Shown here: one piece after another, positions 12,185 to 25,033 of the stretch | How the letters are laid out: every line of letters starts with the position of its first letter | Numbering within the stretch: the stretch's first letter is position 1 | Origin: Trichosphaerium sp. ATCC 40318 | Taxonomy: Eukaryota > Discosea > Flabellinia > Trichosidae | Reading direction: 5' to 3' | Assembly: GCA_038496445.1 (NCBI GenBank) | Contig: JALMLS010000368.1 | Span: 124,001 to 188,000 of the forward strand | DNA: 64,000 nucleotides | Notes under the pieces: model-generated | What the model was told of the DNA's origin: nothing | The model's input: the letters and a program-made list of their open reading frames with translations, nothing else | Databases searched by the model: none | Program-made: the position numbers and the translations under genes

Positions 12185-15100
12185 TTATTTTACACTGCTC
12201 ATTGTAGATACAGAGGCACTTTCTTTGAGTTCTTCGACAGCATTTAAATAGATTTTTAGCTCCTTCGCATTGCATCCGATCTGTAACCACGGGTGCTACA
12301 AGTTTGATATTTACTGTGACAGTTCTGTACTTTTTTTCGAATTGGGTTTTGGTACAATTTTTTTATCCAAAAAAAACAGAAAAAGACGAAGCGAGGTACC
12401 TTTAATAACACGCGCACAGGAGCACGTTTCTCAACGTCTTTGGTGAGGCATCTTTTCAAAAAGTCTTTCATTAACAACGACCTGTAATTTTGGGTAAATA
12501 CTAGTACTAAACACAGCAAGAACAAACTGTTGCAATACCATTTATCCGGTTCATCGAGCTTGGGAATGCCCTTTGTTGTAATAAGGAAGAGTGCCTGATG
12601 TGAAGGTCAGTATAATTACAATTAATGCCGCTATAAAAAAACCCCCAAAAACAAAGACAAACAGAACTGAAAACGCGGAGCTCCTCGTACTCTAAGTGGA
12701 GGGTTCTCCATGTATGGTGGTTCTCCATGGCACATTTCCATAATAAGTATACCCAAGCCCCATACATCAACTTTGAAGGAATAAGGTTTTCCTTTGATGA
12801 CTTCCTAAACAAAACCCCCGAGTTACTCAAAAACAGTGTAACAACACAGAAACGCCAAAAAAAAGCAAAAAAATGCTGGGTTGCTTACAGGTGCCATCCA
12901 GTAAGGTGTTCCTACAATGCTACGGCGCATCAGTCGTCCTTGTGTGAGTTGTGCAACGTAACCGAAATCAGCTGTACAAATATGTGATTTAGACAACTGA
13001 AAGAAAGTAAAGTCTGTGGAGGTACCTAGCTTAACTTGACCTTCTGATGTTATTAGAATATCTTGTTAGGAACAGTTAAGATAACAACAAGGGTCATGGG
13101 TGCTCGAAAAAAATTTAAATTGCAAAGCAAGTGGGATTGGATACTGTCGCTCTTTATGTCTCTGTGTATTCTGTAGTTGACATGCAAAAAGTTGATTGCA
13201 ATCAGCGTCTGTTTGACAATATATGCCATATGCTGTTCCGACAACCTCAACGATTCGTAAAAATCCAGCAGATTAGTGAGACAACCACCACCGCAGTGCT
13301 CCATAATGACCCACAGTATGTCATCAAATAGATATGCCTTTTCAAATTTGACGATATTATCGTGCTGTGAAGTCTTCATCAAGTAAATCTCTTGCATAAT
13401 AGCCACCCGATTCTTGGCGTCTACTTCCAATTTCTTTATGGCCACAGGCACGCCTTCGATTTGAGAGGCATAAACAGAGCCGACACCACTACAAGGCGAA
13501 CAATTATTAGAAAAACAAAACTAGTACTTGGAAACATTGACACATTGATCCGCGACTTACCCTTGTCCTATCTTTTCCAGTGGCTTGTCGAATATGTTAC
13601 CGGGGTTACCTTGAGTAACAAAGTCCGCTAATAAAATAAATTCACCGCAATAAATTAAAAGAAAAAATCGAAAACAAAAGAAAAAAAAAAGAGGGCATGT
13701 TGCAAACTTAAGTTAACATACATATGCTTATGGTTTGTCGTGGCGGTGGGTCGGGCATTGAAGATGATTTAAATTCTTGCCAAGCAGCCTGCATGCTTTC
13801 CGCTATAAGATTTTCTTGTGCCTCCATTGACATGTTTATCATTGCCTGAAATATTGAAACGTGTGAGCAACAATAGCTTGCCAGCAAACTTAAGAACAAA
13901 AGTGTTCCTTACCAACTTGAGATTGGAACTTGAGTCTGTCCTTCCTCTTGCTTCTCTCTCATTTCTACTTCTCTGTGGTACATGTCAGTGCATTTTTGTT
14001 GCATTGTGCATATTGCTAGCAATCGAGAAAGGAATATGTGTGCGCACGTCTTGGTCGTGTTGCAGTTGTGAACGTGTTGACCTTCTAACGTCCAGTTGTT
14101 TTCGGTTCCGAACATTTCGCCTGTCCCCAGTGTATTTGTCTTGAAACTCTAAGACCGATATGACCGCATTACTACATCGTTATGTTAGGGGTCATCTTTT
14201 TTTTTTTTTTTTCCATGCCTGTTTTGCATAACCTCTTGTTTAGATATTTGACCTTCAGTCAGATTTGCTTCCCATTCTTGTGGTATACCCTACAATCGAA
14301 AGTGTTGGTAGAAATCTCAGTTTTTAAAAAGAGACGACTGCAGACTAGGTAATTCTGTATGCGTACAACTAAACCTGTCTTGGAATTGAAGTTAACATGA
14401 ACTTTGTGTTCGACATCAAAAGGCTCGCTGATAAACTTTTCGTTTTGACCCCTCTTTTTCTTCTTGAAGGGATCGCTCATTTTGGCGTTCAGTGTATTCC
14501 AAATGCGGCGCGTAGATTTTTTCTTCTTGGTCTTGTTCTGTCTGGCTTCACGCTCTCGCCTTTGAGATCTTGGAGACAACGAACCCAAGTTTACGGGTGG
14601 TTTCTCATCTGAAACGCCTTCCAGTTCAAACAATCTTCGGTCTTCGTCTGTGGACAAAGTGCCCCTATAGAATCTCCCATGAGCAATGCGTAGCGCAAAC
14701 AAGATAAAATATCTCAAAAAGAAACCCCAATAAATCATTTTCCGATAGATAGCAACAATATTCTCGACTGACAAACCCGATTAAATACCAAAACGTGCCT
14801 TTCTGTAATAGAACCACTACGGTGCAATGCTGCTGTAGTGCCTTCTAGAGCAATAGATTAAATATGTTGTTTAGATCATTCAGTAGTACCGTTATCGCGC
14901 AAAGGTGGAAGAGCTTGGGACCTGGCAGTGGTAGCGGCCTAAATACAATGAACACTTTCGCACTACCAAATTTTACGTACCGGTTCTATTTCTGGAGAAT
15001 CATTTTCGACATTGCTATTTGGCACACTGTTTGCTCTACTAAAAAAATCTATATCGGTTTTGACAAGAGCTAAACGTACGGTCTATCTTTCGAGAGTGTG

Positions 15101-17094
15101 GCACTGTCAACTTGTGTATCCGTGGCACTTGGTTGTGTGTTTGCACCCAAATTCAAGGGAGGAATAGAGAGTGCTTTGCCCCTATCGCATCATAAATAAG
15201 ATGTTGGTTTACAATAAATGTAATGTACAGCGTAGACTTATCCATGCCCTTCCTGCTCAATCTAATAGAATAAGGTTCAACTGGCGCTTCTGAAAATTCA
15301 TCCGCTGATGCCAGTACAGCATCAAGGTTAGACAATTGCTCCTCTAGTGTGCCATTGCCATCACCGTGACATTCTCCAGCAGCAGTCTACGGACATAGAT
15401 TATTAGCCTCAATTGACAAAACATTCGATTTGATGGCATTGTAGCTACGCACAGAAATACTGCTCGATAATGAATTTGAGCGGCTTAATTGTACAAGACT
15501 AACTCGTGCACTGGTATTGGCAGATTGGATATTGACCTTGGTTTGTCTTGTGGCTTCATCCAATACAGGCGCCTTTTCTTGAAGGAATATTGGGAGGCTG
15601 CTTTGTGTGCTTGCACTAGACGACCTCTGCCGAGTGTGTCCCGTTTGGCGTGCTGACGGAGGTGACAATGTTACACGTGCAGTCGTTGCTATTGTATTGC
15701 CGCCAAACGAAGGCACTGCTGCCGATTTAATAGCTCGTCTTGCATTTTTACCAGAGCCACCAGTAGACGCAACAAGATTGGCGATTGGTGTTGTCTCTAA
15801 TGGCAATGGTGGAGGCGGTACTGAGGGACCATTATCGTCCGTGCTGTCAACAAACGGATCAAAAGGTTGCACAGTATTCTCTGGCCCCTCATACGGCCGT
15901 TTAGGCTGTTGAGACTTTTGCGTGCGATCCGTAGGCGGTGCGCGATTGCGTAAAAAGCTGAGGAGGATGTACATCTCTGCGCTCAGTATATCTAAAAAGA
16001 CTCAAGTAAGACTCGAGTAAGACTCTTGAAAAAAACCCAAAGAGTTTTGTATTGCATAAAGAAATGGGAATTTGTTTTGGCACGCACTATCAGGTACATG
16101 TATGCCTGTATCTTGTAAAATGAGGGACTTTATACTCGTCATTTCTACCAACGAATTTGGGAGTTCGTTCAATGACTTGTTCCTCGCTAGACTGATCTGT
16201 TGCAGCGCTGTCAAGCGATCAAATATGTCTGGTAATCTAACAAGCTCATTGTCACTCAGATTTAGTACTTTAAGTTTAGTGAGCTTGGCGAAGGCTGGAG
16301 GTAGTGTTTTTAGTTTGTTGCCTGTAAGTCGGCAACCCTCCAAGTTGACTAGGCAGGTTATTTGATCTGGTACTTGCGTTATATCGCAATCGATCAGTTT
16401 AAGGACGCGCAAGTGGCTCAACCTCTCGAAAATATGAGCTAGTTGGGGTACTGGCAATCCAATACCACGCCCTCGTCGTTTTTCTAAGGTCAAGCAAGTG
16501 CCACCTTTGGTGCTACACTACACAAAAGTGTCAACGTGAATTATGAAGAAACAGTAAAAAAAATGTGAGATAAGTGTAGCATGCGTACATCTAAGAAGGA
16601 ATTGTTGCCATCTGTCACACTTTTCAAATGTTCTAGACAGCTCTTATACACTGCCACCGTACTGAGAGTGGATTGCGCTAGGTCACACGACAGCAGTGTA
16701 AAGTTAGAGAGTGCGAGTACAGTTATGAACATGTGTATTGCTTTAATAGACAGGTTGTTGTCCCTTAATTAAATTTTGAGTGTGTACCGAGTACATGCTG
16801 TGGTGTAGCGTACCCTAGGTCTATTGTTTCGAGAGTTTGGTTTGTAGCCAGAGCTTTTGCTAGCCAAGCGAGTCCTGCGTCACCGATATCACAATTGTGA
16901 AGGTTTAGCTCTTTTAGGTACACATCAGTACGTAGCGTATTAAATAATTGCTTTAAAAAGCTTTCGCTTCTATACACCGCGTCAACGGCAGTTAAATCGA
17001 GCGTAGGTGGATGCTTCTCTTTTAAATTTGTAAGCCACTCCGGTTCTAAGCTTCGCGAAAAAACGTCCAGCGCTGTAAGTACGTCTTGAGCCAT
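12185..17094 (-). CDS. LRR-CRIB-STE20 (PAK-like) protein kinase, apparently one fused gene
   Basis: The start at 17094 opens MAQDVLTALDVF. Leucine-rich repeats follow over 16990-16100 (e.g. KELNLHNCDIGDAGLAWLAK, LKVLNLSDNELVRLPDIF). A Ser/Pro/Thr-rich linker (15974-14800) joins in phase to a CRIB/p21-binding domain at about 14415-14240 (ISEPFDVEHKVHVNF, then GIPQEW). The kinase domain at about 13630-12200 has glycine loop GQGSSGVGSVY, VAIKK, HRDIKSDN (the Asn is completed across an intron), ADFG, GTPYWMAP and a C-lobe ending near HPWLQIG. This is a Cdc42/Rac effector kinase of the STE20/PAK class. The LRR half could be a separate upstream gene, but no stop or promoter-like gap separates them; exon joints near 16090 and 14110-13860 are the weakest. 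One joint uses a GC-AG donor at 14798. Confidence 0.8.
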
Positions 17095-17189
17095 TGTTTG
17101 TGGCCCGATAACCTTTGTTTTGTTGGCTTATTGCACAAATACTACGGGAAGCATTAACACGCGCACGCTTGAAGTGTTGTGCACGACAC

Positions 17190-17381
17190 TCAGATGAAGT
17201 TAAGGGCGTCCTCTAAGTCTTTACTCTGTTTGACCATTGGCAGCGAGTGTAATAATACATACTTTGTGATGTATTGTTGTCTGTTTACCCCTTCACCTAG
17301 CCTAGTAAACTGTGATCTGGTATCACAGTTTGCGTCAATTGAGGGTTTACTTGCCTTGGATACTCTATAAACTTTGTCCAT
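17190..17381 (-). CDS. Possible small protein, 63 aa, unidentified
   Basis: A single open frame from ATG at 17381 (MDKVYRVSKASK...) to a stop at 17190, lying alone upstream of the LRR-kinase gene on the same strand. It has a mixed amino-acid composition without a repeat or membrane segment. No family was recognised. It may equally be chance, or part of the kinase gene's leader. Confidence 0.25.
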   Translation of the reverse strand: MDKVYRVSKASKPSIDANCDTRSQFTRLGEGVNRQQYITKYVLLHSLPMVKQSKDLEDALNFI

Positions 17382-18163
17382 GAGCCCCTTAACTTTTTTT
17401 TTTTTACAGTCTTTGGTTTTTTTATATTGGGCCCTCTAACTATTTATGTTCTCTAGGATTCATATTGACTATTTTACACCTCAATAGTAATGATACTCAT
17501 CCTATACATAAAACACACTAAGTAGAAGCAGTAAAACTAAATTCAGCTTCGAATATACAGTTTAGGGTATGTATTTGTTGAAGTTTGGTTGTTTTTTTGG
17601 CTTTGTTACACCTCCTTGTATTGCTCTAAAAACTTACCAATAAAGCATCCACACCCATTTGGTATGATTTCAAAAGGTTTTGGCTTCGAATATAAGGTTT
17701 AAAGATTGAATTTCTTATTTTAGAAAGTGAAATCTTAATTTAGTAATTTTTCTTTTTTACACACAGTTGAATTGGCGTTGAACTCTGGTATATTATCACC
17801 ATCGTATGGAAAGCATAAAAACCAAAATGAAGTTTGAATACTGGTTTTATACTAAGAAATGATGTAAAATCGTCTAAAACGCGTTTATAGTGTGGTGAAA
17901 TATGTTTTAGAGTGTTTTCGGAAATGGAAAGTGAGTTTAAACAGGTTTTTTTGTGCATTTTTTAAAGGCAACCTGTGTTGCTCTCGAGCTCAAAGGAGGA
18001 AGCCCTATATGGGTAGAATAACCAGTGTAAAAATTGGCAAATTTCAAGCTTTTCTCTTAATCCAGGAGAACGCCCTTAAGTGCGGAATTGAAATGCATTG
18101 TCAGTCCGTTACTTATTGGAAAATTGTGTCGTTTTTTTTGATTTCTTTTTTACACAAACTTTG
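17382..18163. other. AT-rich intergenic stretch with no gene seen
   Basis: About 780 bp between a possible small ORF and the 3' end of the next gene. It holds poly-T runs and two loosely similar patches around 17548 and 17683 containing GGCTTCGAATATA / AGCTTCGAATATA followed by a TTTA(G/A) run. No frame has coding character, and no RNA gene was recognised. Confidence 0.4.
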
Positions 18164-20640
18164 CTATTTTTTCAAGTGGCCACATACCACACGCAGCAGT
18201 TTTACCATCAGTTCTCGTTGTTCTTCAGGTGACGGTTCTTCAGATTCGAGATCATTCGCGATCATAATCTTCCGTACGTCCTCAAATTCTTTTGAACCAA
18301 GGCATACGTGCAAGTACTCGATATACGCTTGAATCAGCGAGGATTGCACTTGGCCTACAGTGTATTTACTAAAAAGCGGGAGTGGTTTTTGGGTTTGACG
18401 TACTGTGTTTGCGTAACACATACTTAAGCAAGGCAAGATTTAGACCATAAGAAATATATTTTTGGTTCTTGGCAAACTTCAGGAGGTGTATAAAAGTATG
18501 TTCACTTGAGGCATCACCGTGAAGGTCCAGCATGCGTAGTACCAAATGCCATTTTTTGTGTGGCAAGATCTTGGCGAACCACTTGTACAACGTGCTCGCA
18601 AACATGACTGATGGAAACGCTAAATCGTATTAGAAAAATGTAAAATGTGACTTGATCAAGGGCTGGATGTACATTGCTCCTTAAGTTGACGGACAAGCTC
18701 TACAAACTTCTCTGGTTCTAACTCCATACCAAACTTTACCAAAATGGCATTATCTATAAATGGTATGAATGTGTTTACTAGTACAACATTGTGGAGACGT
18801 ACCAACATTAGGGGTGCGTGGGCCGTTGTGAGTAAGAATGAGGTTCTTGGCTTGTTCCAGTTTGTTCAGTTTAAGCAATGCTCTAGCTTTTACATGTGTC
18901 AAAGCTTTGCCCCGTGCAATGAGCTCAAAGAGCTCCTGTAAGTGTTTCTTTTCAGTGGTCGATTGTACTCGCCTATGTATGCAACGTGATTAGCAGTGAC
19001 TAGGCACAAAAAAAACTCTGCAACGAAAAATTTGTAGTTTCTTCGCACTTGTGGATAGCGTTGTTAACTGCCGAGAACACTTCCCAATGCATGTTGGCGC
19101 CATACACGCGCAACATTTTGATTAGAGTACTGCAGTAATCTTCAGTAACTTGCTCCCTGCGACAAGAGTGATTAGGAAAAATAAATATAAGACTTTACAA
19201 CATGTTATTGGTTTGCGTACTTGCGTGCTTGCCAAGCCAGGTGCAATGTCAATGCAGTTGCTATAGCCGTGCTTGTAGATTTCTTTGTTTCGCTGCCATT
19301 TAATACGTTCTTTGCCATACTGAGGAGTTGCAGAGTGCTTGTTTTCATTAATTTGTATGACAGGAGAATCGCCTTGTCTTTGTCCGTTAGCTCTTCCATT
19401 TTTTTTCCTTTGTAAATCATAGTTATCACTCTCTTGAACGCTGCTTGTAGTTGAGGTAGTTCAGTACTTGCAATTTGTGCAACTAATTGAACCAAAAAAC
19501 TCTACACAAGAAAAATGTGTCAACGAGGTTAAGCACGTGATATCTGGCACTGTTACATACCTGTTCTTCTTTGGTTTGTGGTACTATTAGTGGCAATGCC
19601 TGTATTAATAACTTGTTGTTGTTTAGGTTTTGTATAAATCCTTTGAGTAGGAGTATGCCTGCTTGTCCAGATATCGGATGGTTTGTTCTGTTGAGAGTAT
19701 GAATGAGAAAACGAACAAACCACTACTGTCAAATGACGCACTCGACCATGTGGTTAAAATAGTCTGAAGACAGCGTAATGTGAGACTCATTGTACACTGT
19801 CCCTAATGCCGCTAGCGCCTTTACAGTCTTGATTTTAATAATTAGTCGTTTGACGTGAGATGTTTGGTGGATCGACAAATGATACGACATACAAGTGATG
19901 GTTCCTCATTTTCGGCAATTGCTAAGAGTCTATCTTCGGCGCGTAATTTCAGGCTCTGCACACGCATGCCACCTTCCATATGATCAGCGTGGAATACTGT
20001 CTTGAAGTGTTGTACTCGAGCGGTACGTTGCAAGACAGGATTCTGTGGTTTGTACATTAAATATAGAAAGGGAGGAGGACTTGTGCAAATCGTACAATCA
20101 CTGCGTCAGAAAAGCCCGTTAAATGGGATGCACGGAAGCCAACTCCTGCAAAATGGCTATTAGGGGTTTTGTAGCGCACGTCATGGTACCGGTTAATCCT
20201 TGGAATGTGGTTGCTTGAGTTTCACAGCAAGCCTTGTCTGTGTAAAGCATATCGCAAAAGACACTCAAAGCTTGGCTAAACCAAGTCAGACGTTTTTGAA
20301 AGTAAGTCAAAAATTAACGCACGTTGTGTTTTTTGTACGCAAGTATTGTTGAATTTGCCAGTGCTATAGTGTTCGTTGGTGTTGAAAGGGCACATTGCAA
20401 TGGCGTACCTGCCAATTTCTGTCAATGTCGCTAGAAGGTATCTCTTGACGCTCTGCTGTGCGCTTGGAGCTGTTTTAGGCTTAAAAAAAAGTGTGAAATG
20501 CACTTACCAGTTCATAGGAAATACAACGCGTCCTTGGCCTGTTTTGCTTCCGTACTTTCGCATTCGGCTACATTTGTAAGGAAATAGCTAACTGGAGGAA
20601 CAAATACCGTAATATTCAGTAATACACGCCTCGCACAGAA
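18164..20640 (-). CDS. Unidentified large alpha-helical repeat protein (HEAT/ARM- or PPR-like)
   Basis: At least ten short exons share one direction and consistent splice phases. Readable blocks include SAQQSVKRYLLATLTEIG, FSQALSVFCDMLYTDKACC, NPVLQRTARVQHFKTVFHAD, TVKALAALGTVYNESHITL, ISGQAGILLLKGFIQNLNN, LPQLQAAFKRVITMIYKGKK, and nearer the C-terminus LIKMLRVYGANMHWEVFSAV and FASTLYKWFAKILPHKKWHL. The recurring amphipathic helix pairs suggest an ARM/HEAT solenoid with a TPR/PPR-like tail. I do not recognise the family. The 5' end is uncertain (ATGs near 20617 or 20554), and the stop may be 18164 or lie beyond another intron. Confidence 0.55.
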
Positions 20641-20755
20641 CATGGAGCTTAGTTGATGATTTTCACACCATTATTTCTATTGTTACAGTTGTTAGGTGGC
20701 CACCCAAAAGACAAGGGAAAAAAATAGTCAAGCCTATTCCAAGCAAGAAATTGTG

Positions 20756-22405
20756 TTAATCCATTTCGAGTTTGTCTTCGTCTGGTAGTTGCAGTTCTTG
20801 GACCATACTTGATGTAAATATTGCCGTGGGTTTATATACTTTATGGTAATGCTCTGTAGGTAGGCCAAGCGATTGTAATTGGTGTTGACAATCCTCCATG
20901 CAGAGTACTAATGACAGTGATTGCTCAATGTCTTCAACATCCGTAATGACCTGTTGGACAATACTAATTAAAAAGACACAAAACATGTGTTTTGAGGTAC
21001 CTGTCCACCACCTGTTGAAATGACTGTACATAAGGCATCGTACACATCTTGATTATCGAGAATTGAAGGCGCCAGAAAAAAAGTATGTTGTTTAAACACG
21101 GTCCCAGCTTCCTCAATCTCTGGGCATAGCAAGTATTGAGAAACATCTAGCAAACGAATAAGAAGTTTACTCGTGTGACTTGCTACCATTCATTACCTAA
21201 AAAAGAGCTGGCTTGTTCGCTTGCTGTGAGCCAAGTATCTCTTACAATCGGTTGTGCCAAGTTACGCGTACACATGTACTTGAGGGTTCGTGTACCACTG
21301 CTCTTGGCGACGAGGACAGTGCCCGTACTTAATATAGCGTCTGTAACCTTACCACCCAATGCATTGACAATGTCCGTCAGGTTTGCAGTAGCGCTAGAAC
21401 AAATACAAATCAGCACAACCTGCATCATCATCCAGGCACCGACTTTTTGGTTTCGGCACCATGCACCTACGTGTCGCCAAATCCAGTGAGCGCAACATAT
21501 AGTTCTGGCTCTGTTTCTTCGTGATCTTTTATGATATGGGCTTAGAATGACGTATTAGCGATCGATCACCTTCAATTCATCAACACGGGATACCGTACCT
21601 TCTATCTGGAATGGATCGAAACCTTCTTCGTCGAATTTGTCTTGTGCTGTCTTTTGTTGTTTGTAGAACGGCCCTGATGTGCGTTGATCATCCTCCTCTA
21701 CCCTGCTATCCATCGCACTGTATCTGACTTTGCCCTACAATTTTAAATCAACACGGCCACTAACTATAACCAAAAAAATCGTTTGGGATATTCTGCACGT
21801 GCAACTGTACCTTATGACGAAGTCGTGAAGACCGTCTTCTATTGCCTTTGGCAACGTCGTCGAGTATCTTGTGCTCAAGTTAGATCAGGACAAAAAATAG
21901 GGTGGAGTTGCATAAGCAAAACCACATGTGATACGCACGTTTTGTGCCATCTTTTTTATCTTCTTCGCTTTCTTTTTTGGTGGTTTGCGTTCTTTCTGTG
22001 GTTTGGGTTGCTCTTGACGTTTTCTCTTTTTTGCCACTTTTGGCCACGACTTGCGTTTATATACATAATCTGGTCGCTCTACAAATTTCGTACGCGTGAG
22101 TGAATGTAGTGAGCGACATTCGGGGAAAAAAAACTGGGGTCGTGCAAAGATTACGTACTTTGGCCTTCCAATCGCGAGCTGGATCGTCGAGGCTTTGTAG
22201 AATGTCTAAACCTTGGTTGTTTCACTCGTTTTGGCTTTTTAGGTGCAGTAAACTGAGGAACAAAGTTACATCCTCTCTAAAATACCATCAAAGCGTCACT
22301 TACCATACTCTTTGCGCCTCCGAGGCCTAATTGAGTGAGCAGCAGTTTATTGCGCTCAATCTTCTCTAATCTTTCTCTTTCATACTTTGATGCTGTATCC
22401 TCCAT
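20756..22405 (-). CDS. BRCT-domain nuclear protein with basic Arg/Lys-rich N-terminus
   Basis: The start at 22405 reads MEDTASKYERERLEKIERNK. The next exons are strongly basic, with two RRSS(S)RL motifs (about 22190 and 21810) and a KKKAKKIKK stretch, so nuclear and DNA/chromatin contact is likely. A BRCT-like fold follows at about 21530-21190: ELYVALTGFGD, NALGGKVTDAI, THxVAKSSGTRTLKY-type spacing and a conserved W in RDTWLTASEQ. A second BRCT-like unit spans about 21160-20940 (FFLAPSILDNQDVYDALCTV, then STGGGQVI). The stop at 20756 follows DEDKLEMD. Tandem BRCTs usually bind phosphopeptides in DNA-damage or transcription factors. I cannot assign a specific orthologue. Confidence 0.72.
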
Positions 22406-22579
22406 CGTTGGTGGCTAATACAAGCTAACACGGCACGCTAAATTGAATGTACAAAGAATTGAGGTTAAGTTATGCTAACCTTTTTCACAAATGTTTTCGA
22501 AAGAGTCAAAATGACGAAACTATATCAACACGTGCTTTGCACGCATTTATTTATTTATATGATTTGAACCATTAGAGCA

Positions 22580-24869
22580 CTAGCCGCCCATGTGAGCCGA
22601 TTGTAGTTGATTTACAATACCACGAAGTTGTGAAACTGAACAGGCTTCTGCCAACAACTCACAGCGATGTATCTAAAAACGCGTTAGTAAATACACGTTT
22701 TCAGTTTTATAGTACGAAAGCTTGGTGTGTGGATTGGGATCTACAAATTGCATGACTTGGTGGTTCGACAAGTTCGTCACAACCAATGTACCGTTGCTCT
22801 TGGTGTATTCAATGCGATAATTAACGTGCCTAAATATGAGTTAGCACTTTACTGGTGCTGGCTTCAACACAAGCATCATTGCGTACTTTCGCATGTCACA
22901 ATCACGTGTAAAATTAGGATTTTGCTTTACCTTATCCGCAGCCTATGCACGTGTTATTATGTTTCCTTCGCTTCAAAGAGAGCACGTAATTCAGGAGGAT
23001 TATACAAGTACCTTAGAATTGCACTTGGCAATCCATGTTTCTAGATCCTCGAAGCACGCAATGCCAATGTGGTAAACCTGTTGATTGTTCTTGGGGGTTA
23101 TTGACCAACAGTGCGAATCCTTTCTTTCAGACGACAAGGTAATAAAGATGTTCTGTCCGCATGCTTCAAATTCCAGTAAAACTGCGAAGCATTAAAATCA
23201 CGTGAAAAACATGCAATCGTGCCTTGGTCGGAACTAAATGAAACAGGTAGGTATGTTTCCCGGCATCTTTGAGCGGCTATGGTCATGCAAAAGCCTTGCA
23301 AACGATGTTATTGGTCAGAGCTCAAAACCTATATCGTAGCGTACCTTTGTACGTAGATTTGTTTTCATGCACCATGGCATCATACAGCTGCTTCTCAAAA
23401 GCAGGTTTAGGGTTCGTGTGTGGTACAACTTTGATAAAATCTGGACCTTTATCCCTTGTGCGACACATTAACGTCTTGTAATATTAAATTGAGTGGGTAC
23501 TTGAATTTCTCTCTTATGAGATCCAACGTTTTTTTCTCAAAGGATTTGTGAACTCCCTCTGGAATTATAATGGATTCTAGATTCTCTGTAAATTGCTTGC
23601 TATGTAACACTACTTAGAATCAAGTAATTTGTACCTATGTAGCCAATAGGTAGGAAACTTGGTAAATGACCTTCTATACAACAATGTGATTCAATATCCT
23701 TAATGTACATGGTAATCAGTTCTTCCGCCTTGGTAGGACGCTTGCCATACCTCCGTGGAATCGTCAGTAGCTGCAAGAATAATCCTTTTTAGGATCGTAC
23801 CGTAGGGTGTATTGAGCCATCATCTCTAGCGTCATTACACTCACCCAGTCTTGGCTTGCATGCACCTTGGCAGCATCAAAGTTCTTACGAGCGTCCTTTA
23901 TCTTATGTGCATATGGTCGAAATCTGCAACAAATATGTGTAAAACCCGTATGTCAGGTAGTGTGGCATGTGTGTACCCGCTGTCTTTGCTAGTTTTGGTT
24001 TGGAAAGATTTACCGCTATTGATTTTGGTGGCTGCATTAGGTGACCTATATACCACGTATCAACAACCATAATACAAGATGGGGAGGCAGATAAATAGAG
24101 GATGTCTCTAAACATAGTGTGCACACGCACATGTTAAAATCAGGGTGGTGCATCACTTCTGGCTGGAGGACCAGGACAATATCGCCATAGTTCGTATTTG
24201 TATGAGGACCTACAATACTGAAGGTGTGTTGGTGCGTCCCCATCTTCTCGTCAACAGAATAGCCAATCCCTAACCAACCAAATCGTTAACAAAACTTGTA
24301 TAGACCTATTTTAACGAGGTGTAAACCTTTAAATTTGTGTTTAAGCACGCATGATATTGTTTCATCTACAAGAGGCCGAATCTTGTTGACAAAGAAAGGC
24401 TTCAAATTACCAAACTTTGTATTCTCCAGCTTCGATATTTTTGCATCGTTATCGTCAGGTTTCGACTTGGAATCCTTTGGTATTTTGCTACGACTTAATT
24501 AGAAGGTTGAGGCTTATTAACTGCGAGGCGTACCCATTAATAATGAGTTTCATCCATTCATTGCTCTCTCGTGTTGGCGCGATTCTCTTTTCTTTCATCA
24601 AATTTCTGATTGCTGAATCTGATTGCAACTCAACCAAAGCTGCCTTACGCCTGTCTTTTTCCAGTAAAATTTGAAAGCTTTTTGACATGAGACATCCATG
24701 TCGCAACACCAGCTGGAAGATGTCTTTCCTAAAATCAAAGCATAGTTAGTCTTTCAGTTTCAGCTTCATTGCATGCCCTAGCCTGTGGACTGGTCTGAAC
24801 TGAGCTACTAACGCCAACATTTCCTTTGTTGGCACAAGGCCTGCTGTATCTTTGTAATTGTTTATGCAT
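22580..24869 (-). CDS. Unidentified multi-exon protein
   Basis: The start at 24869 reads MHKQLQRYSRPCANKGNVG. Exons include a charged helical part (SKSFQILLEKDRRKAALVEL), a segment KPFFVNKIRPLVDETISCVL, and a beta-rich block HTFSIVGPHTNTNYGDIVLV followed by LQPEVMHHPDF, which in spacing recalls ADP-ribosyltransferase-fold proteins (from memory, weak). A segment LITMYIKDIESHCCIEGHLP follows, then C-terminal pieces FEACGQNIFITLSSERKDSH and HVNYRIEYTKSNGTLVV. The last exon ends QLQSAHMGG with the stop at 22580. It is 165 bp downstream of the PARG-domain gene on the same strand. A link to ADP-ribose metabolism is only a guess from that neighbourhood and the possible fold. Confidence 0.6.
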
Positions 24870-25033
24870 TCTAAATAAAAAAGTGGATCAGCCAAAATTA
24901 CAAATCACGTGATAATGTTTAACCAAGTTATGTGGTTTTTGAGTACCTCTCAAATATTCGCAGTTTTTTCGGAAATCAATATTTGTATTAAACCCTTAAA
25001 CGGTTCTGTCAGTTGTTCATCCTTAATATAAGT

